From assembly GCA_019359175.1 (NCBI GenBank), contig JAHHHU010000023.1, positions 1 to 64,000 on the forward strand: DNA of 64,000 nucleotides, read 5' to 3'. The notes below the pieces were generated by a model. That model ran no database searches, was not told the origin of the DNA, and saw only the letters and a program-made list of their open reading frames with translations. Positions 35,218 through 43,923 of this stretch are shown in pieces. Within the stretch, counting starts at the first letter, position 1, and each line of letters begins with the position of its first letter. Source of the stretch: Phormidium tanganyikae FI6-MK23. GTDB lineage: Bacteria > Cyanobacteriota > Cyanobacteriia > Leptolyngbyales > Leptolyngbyaceae. Position numbers and translations under genes: made by a program.

Positions 35218-36339
35218 ATGAATACTCAAGCAGTTCTAATTTTGTTTAACGATCAGTCTCGCTATCCGTTAACAGAATCAGTAAAACTAGGTCGCGCAGC
35301 AGACTGTCAAATTAGGCTTGATAGCTACACAACGGTTTCAAAGGTTCATGCTGCAATTTATCTGATTGCTGATGGAGAGTGGGAGGTTGAGGACTTTGAT
35401 AGTACAAATGGTACTTATGTGAATGGTCATCGCATTCTAGAAAAACAGCGTTTGAAGAGTGGTGATCGCATCACGCTAAGTCAAACCCAACCCGAATTTC
35501 TATTTCAGCTTGAAACTCAAGAAAGCTCTGAGCGCGTTGCACAAACAATTCAGCAGGTTGAGAACAATCTCTGGGGATTAGTTCATGATCGTTCTTTACA
35601 AACACTAACGGGTCATGCGTCTCCTGTACGTGGAGTAGCTTTTAGCTCAGATGGAAAGTTCCTTGTGAGTGGAGGAACAGATAAAATTATTCTGCTTTGG
35701 AATTTAGTCACAGGTCAGCAATTGAGAGCATTTGAAGGGCATAAGTTGGCGGTAAATGCTGTTTCATACAATGCTGATGGGCAATGGATAACGAGTGGGA
35801 GTGCTGATAAAACTATCCGAATTTGGGAGCGTCAAACAGGGAAGCAGCTTCAACTTTTAGAAGGTCACACGATGGCAGTGAATGCGATCGCGTTTCACCC
35901 TCAGCAGAAATTACTGGTGAGTGGCAGTGCGGATAAAACTACAAAAATCTGGGATTTGAACACATTGGCGACACAAACGATCGAGAGCAAAATGGCAGTA
36001 ACCGCAGTCGCTTGGAATGCTGATGGTTCTGTATTGGCGATTGCGAGTAGCGATCGAACGCTGAAACTTTGGGATCAGAAGACTCAAGCGGAAGTAATGA
36101 CGATTTCGGGGTTGCGATCGATTGTGAATATGATTCGATTTAGTCCAGATGGGATGGTTTTGGCGATATCAGGAGACGATAAGATTTTGCGGCTTTGGGA
36201 TGTGAGCAGTAATCAGGAGATTCGAGCGATCGGAGGATATCCGTGGCAAATTGGTAGCCTTGCGATTAGTGTTCAAGGAGATTGGTGTGCCAGTGGGAGC
36301 AGTGATAACACAATTAAGATTTGGAAGATGATGAGTTGA
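35218..36339 (+). CDS. FHA domain / WD40 repeat protein
   Basis: Residues ~1-100 are an FHA phosphothreonine-binding domain (SVKLGRAADCQIRLDSYTTV, SKVHAAIYL, DFDSTNGTYVNGHRI), with the conserved G-R, S-x-x-H and N-G-T residues. Residues ~125-370 are six WD40 units (LTGHASPVRGVAFSSDGKFL … NTIKIWKM). The protein lacks membrane segments and would bind a phosphorylated partner. The kinase gene 163 bases downstream is the natural source of that phosphorylation. First gene of the FHA/kinase/coiled-coil block. Confidence 0.85.
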   Translation: MNTQAVLILFNDQSRYPLTESVKLGRAADCQIRLDSYTTVSKVHAAIYLIADGEWEVEDFDSTNGTYVNGHRILEKQRLKSGDRITLSQTQPEFLFQLETQESSERVAQTIQQVENNLWGLVHDRSLQTLTGHASPVRGVAFSSDGKFLVSGGTDKIILLWNLVTGQQLRAFEGHKLAVNAVSYNADGQWITSGSADKTIRIWERQTGKQLQLLEGHTMAVNAIAFHPQQKLLVSGSADKTTKIWDLNTLATQTIESKMAVTAVAWNADGSVLAIASSDRTLKLWDQKTQAEVMTISGLRSIVNMIRFSPDGMVLAISGDDKILRLWDVSSNQEIRAIGGYPWQIGSLAISVQGDWCASGSSDNTIKIWKMMS

Positions 36340-36502
36340 TCACGCTTTGTGAGTTGTGATTTAAGAGCATTTGAACTATTAGAGTTTAAACCTTTGTTTA
36401 TAATGCTTCCAGTGTCGATTCTTTCCGGTTATTCTAAGCCACAGCATGTAAAGAACTATATGCTTTCCGAATTAGTATAACCCTCCTCCTCATTTACCTG
36501 TC

Positions 36503-38206
36503 ATGATTGGAAAGATTCTGGCTGGGCATTTCAAGATTACTCAAGCGCTGAGTTCCGGTGGATTTGGGCAAACGTTTTTGGCAGAAGACACGCATATTCC
36601 TGGGCATCCAGTCTGCGTAGTGAAACAATTAAAGCCATTGAATACCTCACCGCAAGCACTTTCTCTTGCTCAGCGCTTGTTTGAGCAAGAGGCAAGAATA
36701 TTAACTCAGTTGGGCAAAGAATGCGATCAGATTCCAAATCTTCAGGCTTACTTTACTGAGGAGAATGAATTCTATCTCGTTCAGGAGTACGTTGAAGGAC
36801 ATACTCTAGACGTAGAGATGCTACCTGGAACGCAATGGACAGAAGCGAAAGTATTAGAGTTGCTGCAAGGTGTATTGCCGATTCTGAAATTTATTCACAG
36901 TAAAGGTGTGATTCACCGAGATATTAAGCCTGCAAATCTGATTCGCCGTCAACGGGATGGAAAACTCGTACTGATTGATTTTGGGGCGATTAAAGCAGTA
37001 CAAGAGCAAGTAAGTGCTGAGCTTGATCCCACGGTTGCAACAGGAACCCGAATTGGGACTCAAGGTTATGCGCCAACAGAGCAAGGGCGGGGAAAACCTA
37101 GATCAAATAGCGATTTGTACGCATTGGGGATGGTGGCGATTCAGGCGTTGACAGGACGTTCTCCGAGTCAACTCGATGAAGATTCTCAGACGGGTGAGAT
37201 TGTCTGGGAGCATTTATCCTCAGCGAGTCCAGGACTGAAAGTGGTTTTGAACAGGATGACGCGCTATCACTTTAAAGATCGCTATCAGAGTGCAGAAGAA
37301 GCACTCCAAGCCGTTCAACAACTCAGTCAGCCTGCGGCTACAGTTGCCGCGACTGATTTCATTCCAACTCCGATGCCGGCTCAAACTGTGGCTGAGTACA
37401 CGCCGATTCCAGTTGCTAAAGAAACAGAAGTCATTCTTCCACAACCGCCACAACCGATTCCGGTTCCTCCAACTCCCACTTCTCGCCCTGTTTCGCAACC
37501 TGTTTCCGATCGTGGAAATATTGCTTGGTTGATTGGAGTTTTTGCAGCGTTTGGAGTGATATCAGTCGGTGCAGCCGTGTTTATTGCCTCAATGCAGGGT
37601 AATCGTTCACCTAATAATCTAGCCGTAACAACACCTGCGACCACTCAGGGATCATTAGCACAGGCAAAAGCAGCAGCAGAGACGGGAGATTTAGGAAAAG
37701 CGATCGAGCTTGCGAAGTCAATTACTGGCTCAGAAGAAACAGAGGCTCAGCAACTCATCTCAAATTGGCAACCTCAATGGGATGACCAACAAAAGACCTT
37801 TCAAAAAGCAAGAGAGGCTTATGATGCAGGTCGATGGCAAGAGGCAAAGGATTTAGCTTTTGCAATTCCCCATAATTCTTACTGGGATGGACAAAAAGAG
37901 CTAGAAAGAATTGCAGTCAATTCAGACAAAAAGCTAGTAACAGAAAGGAAGACATCTGAGAAAAAAGAGGAATCGCCACAAACACCTGGTAATTCCTCAT
38001 CAGAAGCTCAGATTCAAGACCTACAACAGGGACTCATAATACTTGATGCGCTGATCACACAGAAAGAGCAGGAATTAATGCACTGTGAAGGAGCCGCACC
38101 TGCTCCTGGAGTTTGTGATCAAATTAAAGAAGTCTTGGTTGCCACTAGAGATAAATCTGCCAGAGTAAAGCAGGAAATCGAGATTCTCAGGAATAAGAGG
38201 CGCTAA
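36503..38206 (+). CDS. Membrane serine/threonine protein kinase
   Basis: Residues ~1-270 are a Hanks-type kinase: glycine loop LSSGGFGQTFLAED, lysine in VCVVKQLKPL, catalytic loop VIHRDIKPANL, metal motif LVLIDFGAIK and activation segment GTRIGTQGYAPTEQGRG. All are intact. A Pro-rich linker leads to one transmembrane helix (WLIGVFAAFGVISVGAAVFI), then a helical extracytoplasmic tail with repeated short helices (KAAAETGDLGKAIELAKSIT) and a coiled C-terminus. This is a PknB-type receptor-like kinase. FHA proteins on both sides are likely substrates or readers. Confidence 0.9.
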   Translation: MIGKILAGHFKITQALSSGGFGQTFLAEDTHIPGHPVCVVKQLKPLNTSPQALSLAQRLFEQEARILTQLGKECDQIPNLQAYFTEENEFYLVQEYVEGHTLDVEMLPGTQWTEAKVLELLQGVLPILKFIHSKGVIHRDIKPANLIRRQRDGKLVLIDFGAIKAVQEQVSAELDPTVATGTRIGTQGYAPTEQGRGKPRSNSDLYALGMVAIQALTGRSPSQLDEDSQTGEIVWEHLSSASPGLKVVLNRMTRYHFKDRYQSAEEALQAVQQLSQPAATVAATDFIPTPMPAQTVAEYTPIPVAKETEVILPQPPQPIPVPPTPTSRPVSQPVSDRGNIAWLIGVFAAFGVISVGAAVFIASMQGNRSPNNLAVTTPATTQGSLAQAKAAAETGDLGKAIELAKSITGSEETEAQQLISNWQPQWDDQQKTFQKAREAYDAGRWQEAKDLAFAIPHNSYWDGQKELERIAVNSDKKLVTERKTSEKKEESPQTPGNSSSEAQIQDLQQGLIILDALITQKEQELMHCEGAAPAPGVCDQIKEVLVATRDKSARVKQEIEILRNKRR

Positions 38207-38265
38207 ATCGCTTTCAAGTCCTAGCTGTCAAAACTATATATCAAAAATTCTGGAAACTCATAACA

Positions 38266-40239
38266 GTGAAATTGGACAAATTAGCTCAGCGAATACAGGA
38301 TTTTCAAAAGTTCATTAGCATTCGGTCTGCCCAAAGTTCTGACTATGCAGGCATCACTCAATTTCTCTCCCAACTAAGCAACTCTCTCAGAGACAGCAAG
38401 CCGATTTTAGGCATTTGTGGTCGATCGCCAGAATTAGTCCAAGCCTTGAAGGCAGCATTGAGTTCAGAGAGATCGCTAGACCATTTCCAAATCAAAATTA
38501 TTCCTTATCCTGAATCTGTCTCTTCACAGCCTGCTGTATCCGTTTGCTTACAGATGCTAGGAGGGCAAACCTTACAGTATTCATTGAAGCAAAATTCTAC
38601 TTTACTCATCGGGAGACATCCAGCTTGTGATATTCCACTGGCTGAGCAGTTTAATCGATCCAGTAGTCAACATGCAGAACTCCGATGGGATAAAACGGCT
38701 CAGATTTGCGATCGCAACAGTCGCAACGGGACTTTTGTAAATGGTCAGCGCATCGAAGGGTGTCGGGAACTCAAAGAGAGCGATTCTGTCACGTTTGCTT
38801 ATCCGAGCGCTACTGATAAAACTCCAACGCTAAAGATTGAGCTTCCGACTCAAACAGAAGCTCCTCAATCTTTTGCAGATTGTCATGTGCTGTGTATTGT
38901 TCGCGAAAATCAAGCCCTGTCCTCTGATGAGCGAACGTTGATCGAGCAAGCAAAACAGAATCTGCAATGCTTTGTTGTCGTGAATGCTTCTCACGGTCAA
39001 ACAGTAGACAGAGAGATGATCTCGCTTAACTTAGATCTATTTCGTCCCAACCAAGCAACAATGGTTGAAATGGGCGCACAGCCGGATTTTGTGCAATTTG
39101 CCAAGCGACTTTCTTCGATCGCGAGCGAAGATTTAGTTCTTCAGAAAAGCAATCAGCAACTTTCTCAGCAAATCGATCGCATTAAACAACTTTTCGATCT
39201 GCAAGATAGGACGCTTACGGAAGAAATTCAACAACTTGAACAGCAACTTTCGGCGGGAAATGCTGACCTGAAAGAACAAGTTCGCAAAGCGATTAAGAAA
39301 GCCAATGACGATCGTGATAAATTCTTCCGGCAGGCAAAGCTCGATTTTGATCAGTCTAAACGAGATATGCTCGACAAAATGCGAAAAGGTAGCATTCTCG
39401 GTAGGATTCGCGAACAGATCGAAGGACTAACGGCTAGAGTTGTTCAACGGCGGGGTCAAACTTACCTTCAGCTTTATTCGCAGACCGCAAACACTCCAGA
39501 AGGGTTGAATCAGGAACTGACCTACTTTTGTCGATCGCAGTTGTCCGAATGGGGAACTAGAGAATGGCAAAATATCTGTTCTAGCTATGGTGAGGGAGGC
39601 TGGTTTGCTTTACTCCAACGCATGATTACCACGTTGAAAGTCATCCCATCTTTGCGATCGCCCGATGAATTGAAGCAAACTTTATATCCTGTTGATCTCA
39701 ATCGAGTTTTAGCGGATTCGGCGATCGAGTGTGAGTGTGAACTCCCTTATAAAAATGAATCTTTAGCAGGTTATCTCTTCAAAAATACGAGAGGGCAAAT
39801 TCAAAGTATTCTCTCTTTAATGGCGCTTGTCGGTGTTGCAGTAGGATTGGACAATGCAAAAAAAGCGGCTCAAGCTCCAATCATCCTTTTTCCACTGCTC
39901 TTAATCGTCATTGGTTTTTCGATTTTCAGCTATCAGCAAAATAAAACAACACAACTACGTGATGAAACTGAAAAGCTCAAAGAGAAAGTTGGAAATCATT
40001 ATCAAGAATTAGGGCGCAATTTAACTGAGCGACTCGCACAATCGATCAACTTAAAGCTGGATGCTGAGAATCAAAGATTGCGAGAAGCGATCGACGCTGC
40101 GAACGAGCAATTTAATCAATATCTTACTGAAAGCGATAAGCAACAAATCCAAGAGCGAACTCGTTTAGCTGAGAAAAAGACCCGTCAGATGGAACTGAAG
40201 CGCGATTGTCTTGAACTCGATCGATTGAGTGCCCCGTGA
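38266..40239 (+). CDS. FHA / coiled-coil / two-TM protein
   Basis: A GTG start at 38266 is chosen because no ATG gives the N-terminal domain. Residues ~1-90 are an unrecognised domain (LGICGRSPELVQALKAALSS). An FHA domain spans ~100-195 (STLLIGRHPACDIPLAEQFN; RNSRNGTFVNGQRI). After a second α/β piece comes a long coiled coil (~290-380: LTEEIQQLEQQLSAGNADLK). A conserved middle follows, then a pair of transmembrane helices (SLMALVGVAVGL; IILFPLLLIVIGFSIF) and a final coiled coil. The α/β parts flanking the FHA could be a degenerate GTPase or dynamin-like fold; this is speculative. Confidence 0.7.
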   Translation: MKLDKLAQRIQDFQKFISIRSAQSSDYAGITQFLSQLSNSLRDSKPILGICGRSPELVQALKAALSSERSLDHFQIKIIPYPESVSSQPAVSVCLQMLGGQTLQYSLKQNSTLLIGRHPACDIPLAEQFNRSSSQHAELRWDKTAQICDRNSRNGTFVNGQRIEGCRELKESDSVTFAYPSATDKTPTLKIELPTQTEAPQSFADCHVLCIVRENQALSSDERTLIEQAKQNLQCFVVVNASHGQTVDREMISLNLDLFRPNQATMVEMGAQPDFVQFAKRLSSIASEDLVLQKSNQQLSQQIDRIKQLFDLQDRTLTEEIQQLEQQLSAGNADLKEQVRKAIKKANDDRDKFFRQAKLDFDQSKRDMLDKMRKGSILGRIREQIEGLTARVVQRRGQTYLQLYSQTANTPEGLNQELTYFCRSQLSEWGTREWQNICSSYGEGGWFALLQRMITTLKVIPSLRSPDELKQTLYPVDLNRVLADSAIECECELPYKNESLAGYLFKNTRGQIQSILSLMALVGVAVGLDNAKKAAQAPIILFPLLLIVIGFSIFSYQQNKTTQLRDETEKLKEKVGNHYQELGRNLTERLAQSINLKLDAENQRLREAIDAANEQFNQYLTESDKQQIQERTRLAEKKTRQMELKRDCLELDRLSAP

Positions 40240-40246
40240 AAAGCTA

Positions 40247-41059
40247 TTAACTCACCCGCTCCAATAGTTCCTGTAGCTCCTTGAAAATCCCAATCACAGT
40301 ATTCACTCCCACACTTGTTGTATTCATCCCAGTCACTAACCCTTCCTTCGTCGTCGAAATCGTTGTCCCAGTCGTATCAATGACCTGACTCAAACGCTCA
40401 GCCATTCGCTCCAAATCATCAGCCGTCTTCAACAAATCCCCAAACAATCGATTCTCAACTTCATCCGTTGTCTGTTGCAAAGTCGTTTGAGCGTTTTGCT
40501 CGATCGAATGCCCAACCTCTTGCAGCTTATTCGCCAACTTCTCGGTTACTTGGTTCAAATGCTGTGTGAATTCAGTTGCTTTCGTCGTGATCGCATTCAC
40601 ACACTCGTCTGTAATAAACTGCTGTAAAGCCTGCGATCGCGCCTGAATCTCTTCCTGATGCGCCTGTAACTCGCTGGTTAGCTCCCCTGTCAAATCGGCT
40701 TCTACTTCAGCGATCGCTTGCTGCAATTGTTGTTCTGCCTGCTCAATCTTATTGGTACAGGTCTCTACAGACTCACTCAAAGCAGAAACAACAGCCTCAA
40801 GATCTTGCTCCATTGCTTCAATTTGAGGCGCAATTTCTGAGACTGTGGTTTGGGTTTCAGAAATATCCTGCTCTAGCTCGGTTTGAGCAGTGTCTAAAGC
40901 TTCTTTGACCTCCTCGATCTCACTGATCACCTCTCCTGTTTGAGTTTCTATCGTCTCTTTCGATTGACGAACATTCTCAAGCAGTGCCTGACTTTGTTCT
41001 AGTAGCTTTTCGAGCCTAGAGTTCAGGTCTTCAGCTATTGCGTCTGATTGTGTCGGCAT
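40247..41059 (-). CDS. Coiled-coil protein, paralogue 4 of 4
   Basis: 270 residues, almost wholly heptad-patterned, acidic and Gln/Glu-rich (LEKLLEQSQALLENVRQSKE; EVKEALDTAQTELEQDISET). The C-terminus is less helical (TSVGVNTVIGIFKELQELLE). It is last in a minus-strand operon of four similar proteins. No enzymatic motif, signal peptide or membrane segment is visible. It converges on the FHA/2-TM gene, with stops seven bases apart. Its length and domain layout match the three upstream paralogues. Confidence 0.75.
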   Translation of the reverse strand: MPTQSDAIAEDLNSRLEKLLEQSQALLENVRQSKETIETQTGEVISEIEEVKEALDTAQTELEQDISETQTTVSEIAPQIEAMEQDLEAVVSALSESVETCTNKIEQAEQQLQQAIAEVEADLTGELTSELQAHQEEIQARSQALQQFITDECVNAITTKATEFTQHLNQVTEKLANKLQEVGHSIEQNAQTTLQQTTDEVENRLFGDLLKTADDLERMAERLSQVIDTTGTTISTTKEGLVTGMNTTSVGVNTVIGIFKELQELLERVS

Positions 41060-41069
41060 TTGTTCTCTC

Positions 41070-41903
41070 CTAAATAAAGCTACTCAGTGAATTAAACGCT
41101 TGCTCCATCTCGTGAATCAATGGTTCAATGGACTCACGAACGATTGCAGTATCAGACTTACTATCAGCGACTTTTTGACGAAGTTGATCAACTGTATCTA
41201 GAATCTGTCGAACTGCGCGTTCGATAATCTCCTTTAACTCCTGTTCAATCTTGATCTGGCTTTGATCGATCAGTCGATCGACTGAATCCCGCACTGCTGT
41301 TTGACTAACATCGGTTAGTTTGCGATCAAATTCACTTTGTTCGAGTAATCCTTGATCAACGAATTGCTGAAGCTGTGCAATTGCTTCTTGTTGATGCTGC
41401 TCCATGCTCTGAACCAACATCGATATTTGGGTTTCGGTTGCTGTTTTCGCTTCAGTAATACACTGATTCAGTTGCTCAATTTGCTGATGAGTAGCCTCTA
41501 ATGCTGCAACAAGTTGTCCCTGTCCTGCCTGGATCGAAGCTTCAGCTTCTGATAGAGCCGTTGAAAATTGCTCACTAATCTGCGTTACTGTATTCCGACT
41601 CTGATCGAGTTGCTCCTGAAATGCTTCAATAGCTGACTGTGCAGACTGCAATTCTTCAACAAGGCTGTCCCCTTGTGCAAAACTTTGCTGCACTTCCTCG
41701 ATCGAGGAATTCAACTCGTCGATCTTGGATTGAATGAGTTCTGGTTGCTGTGCAATTTCTGACTGCAACTCTTCGATCGCACTCGCAATCTGCTCTGATG
41801 TCGAAGTTAAAGCTTCAGAATGCTCTCCCAATGCTGCTGTCAGACCTTCTGGCGTGTCTTGATCATTTGTTGAATCTGCCATCTTGCTAAATCCCCATCC
41901 CAT
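41070..41903 (-). CDS. Coiled-coil protein, paralogue 3 of 4
   Basis: 277 residues, heptad-patterned throughout (AIEELQSEIAQQPELIQSKI; QSFAQGDSLVEELQSAQSAI), with a final Phe/Leu-rich end (IHEMEQAFNSLSSFI). The start overlaps the end of paralogue 2 by 17 bases, although an internal ATG (MADSTNDQDTPEGL, six codons in) would remove the overlap. Such tight packing implies stoichiometric expression. The function is unknown; the coiled coils could form a hetero-oligomeric filament or scaffold. Confidence 0.75.
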   Translation of the reverse strand: MGWGFSKMADSTNDQDTPEGLTAALGEHSEALTSTSEQIASAIEELQSEIAQQPELIQSKIDELNSSIEEVQQSFAQGDSLVEELQSAQSAIEAFQEQLDQSRNTVTQISEQFSTALSEAEASIQAGQGQLVAALEATHQQIEQLNQCITEAKTATETQISMLVQSMEQHQQEAIAQLQQFVDQGLLEQSEFDRKLTDVSQTAVRDSVDRLIDQSQIKIEQELKEIIERAVRQILDTVDQLRQKVADSKSDTAIVRESIEPLIHEMEQAFNSLSSFI

Positions 41904-42714
41904 CTAAACCTGCATTCACCAATTCAGCCGTTTTCTTTGCAGTAACTAACGCTGGTAAAGATGGACTAATCGAGCCAGTGACACTTGTTCCCACGCTCAT
42001 TAATACTAAGCTGGTCGCAATCTCGCCAATGAGTTCTGAAATCGTTTCTTCAATTAGCGATCGAATCGCATCTTCTAGCTGACGAGTTAGCTCATCTGAA
42101 CAGCGCTGTCCTGTCGTCTCTAACATCTGACAGGCTCGATCGCTGAGATTCTGCCCCAGTGTTTCTGCTTCAGTACTAAAGGTTTGAAATCCCAGTGTCA
42201 TTTGCTCAGAAAACTGCTGGAACTGATGCCCTAGCTCAGTCAACTGTGTCTGGCTCATCTGCTCGGAAAAGTCCTCTAGTTCAGTTTGAACTGCGTCAGC
42301 GTGAACCTCCAAATCATGTTCTAACTCCTCAAAGCTAGTTTCCAAAGTGCTTTGAAAGGTTTGGATTTGAGATGTAAGCTGTGCGATCGCTTGCTGAAAA
42401 TCCTGAACCTTGGACTGGATATCTTGATGACTTTGATCCACGGTCTCGCTGAAATGATTGATTACTTCAGAAGTTGCTGTAATCGATTCTTCAGCCTGCT
42501 CACAAACTTCCTCCCAAGAATTCTGCAAATCTGCTAATTCTTGTTCTACTGCGTCAGCCGCTTGCTCAATCGTTTCCATGATTTGTTCCATCGATTCTTC
42601 AGCTTGACTCGCTGCCTGCTGCAACTCATCCAGTTCAGCCACGATCGCTTCTGTATCTAATCCCTCAATCGCAGCCGCTAGAACTTGCTGTGCTTCTAAA
42701 AGATTTGTACTCAT
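41887..42714 (-). CDS. Coiled-coil protein, paralogue 2 of 4, hydrophobic C-terminus
   Basis: 275 residues, coiled coil to about residue 215 (QAASQAEESMEQIMETIEQA). The C-terminal stretch is hydrophobic (LIGEIATSLVLMSVGTSVTG; PSLPALVTAKKTAELVNAGL), unlike its paralogues. This one may touch or insert into the membrane. It overlaps paralogue 1 by four bases (ATGA). Together with the other three it forms a translationally coupled operon. Confidence 0.75.
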   Translation of the reverse strand: MSTNLLEAQQVLAAAIEGLDTEAIVAELDELQQAASQAEESMEQIMETIEQAADAVEQELADLQNSWEEVCEQAEESITATSEVINHFSETVDQSHQDIQSKVQDFQQAIAQLTSQIQTFQSTLETSFEELEHDLEVHADAVQTELEDFSEQMSQTQLTELGHQFQQFSEQMTLGFQTFSTEAETLGQNLSDRACQMLETTGQRCSDELTRQLEDAIRSLIEETISELIGEIATSLVLMSVGTSVTGSISPSLPALVTAKKTAELVNAGLDGMGI

Positions 42715-43538
42715 AGCATCTTCTCAACTAGATCTAAAACAGGTTTAATATCTTCAATCAGACGGGTCACTTCACCGATTTGATCCACAATTTCTCCCAT
42801 CGAACCATCTAGTTGATCATGTACTCCATCTCCAGCTTGACCGAGTACATCGATCGCTTGAGTTAATTCTTGACTGGACTGAGTTAATTTTCCAAGAATT
42901 TCATCCGTGAAAAGGCGACTGAGATGATCAAGATTTTCAGTACTCGTTGTATCCAACAAGATTTCAAATTCCGTCAGATGCTGCTCACTGGAATCAGCAA
43001 GGGTTGTAAAGGCATCGATCAACGATCGTACCTGAGTGCGGGTTTCTTGCTCAAACTGCTCAAACTGAGAGATTAAAGCTGTTTTACGGGCTTCAACACT
43101 ACTTTTCATGGTTTCGACTGCGGTTTGAAACTCGGTTACACCCTGTAGCGATTCTGTGACTTCCGCCTCAAGCTCTTGTTCGACAGCCTGAACCTGGTTA
43201 GAGATCTCCTCAACTTCACCCTGTAATTCTTCGATTCTAGATTGGATGCCTTCTAGGCTCTGATTCACTTGTTCGCTTAGTGTGGAATAGTGCGATCGCG
43301 CTTCATTAATGCTCTCAGTTGCCTGTGATTCTACAGCTTGTGCCTTTTCTGCAAGCGTTTGTAGGCTATCAATAGTTTGTTGTATTTCTTCTTCTAAGCC
43401 GTCTTCTAATTCGGTGAGATGAGCCTCTAAAGTCTCTAAACTCGCTTGAACATCAGAAGCGACATCTGCTGCCTCTTCGTGAACTTTTTCAGGAAGTGCA
43501 TCTGTTACCGGTTGATTAAGCTCTACGCGCTCTGTCAT
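42711..43538 (-). CDS. Coiled-coil protein, paralogue 1 of 4 (first in operon)
   Basis: 275 residues starting MTERVELNQPVTDALPEKVH, heptad-patterned (LETLEAHLTELEDGLEEEIQ; SRIEELQGEVEEISNQVQAV), ending VTRLIEDIKPVLDLVEKML. First gene of the four-gene minus-strand operon. AGGAGTG lies just before the ATG. Resemblance to chemoreceptor signalling helices is superficial because no methyl-accepting hairpin tip is seen. Confidence 0.75.
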   Translation of the reverse strand: MTERVELNQPVTDALPEKVHEEAADVASDVQASLETLEAHLTELEDGLEEEIQQTIDSLQTLAEKAQAVESQATESINEARSHYSTLSEQVNQSLEGIQSRIEELQGEVEEISNQVQAVEQELEAEVTESLQGVTEFQTAVETMKSSVEARKTALISQFEQFEQETRTQVRSLIDAFTTLADSSEQHLTEFEILLDTTSTENLDHLSRLFTDEILGKLTQSSQELTQAIDVLGQAGDGVHDQLDGSMGEIVDQIGEVTRLIEDIKPVLDLVEKML

Positions 43539-43923
43539 CGATCACTCCTAACGAATGCAAATCTGTCAATTATTACACCTGAAGTCCGGTAAATCCCCAA
43601 ATTTCTAGAGAAAATTAAGGGATGAAAAAACTAGGGCGGCAAAGTTTGCTGAAAAATCAGAGCGAGATTGAGTAAACTAGCGGATAACGATTTGGGTCTG
43701 AATCATGGCAAGAAGAAGCGCTCAATCCATCGCCACGCAAACGGAATCATTAAAGTTTATGCTTGGACTCGATATCATCGTATTCGTCGGACAGTTACGA
43801 CATCAAGAGCATCGAAGCGTCACCGAAATCTATTAACAGCTACAACGAACAACGACGACAGACCATTGGATGTAGTCAGCCTATTTCCTCTACCTTTTTT
43901 AAAAGGCGCTACCAGACAAACTC
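43539..43923. promoter_or_regulatory. Divergent intergenic region of the coiled-coil operon and membrane gene
   Basis: 385 bases between divergently transcribed genes, presumably holding promoters for both. Frames that can be opened here (for example from 43668) read as Arg/Thr-rich low-quality sequence and are not accepted as genes. Confidence 0.4.
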
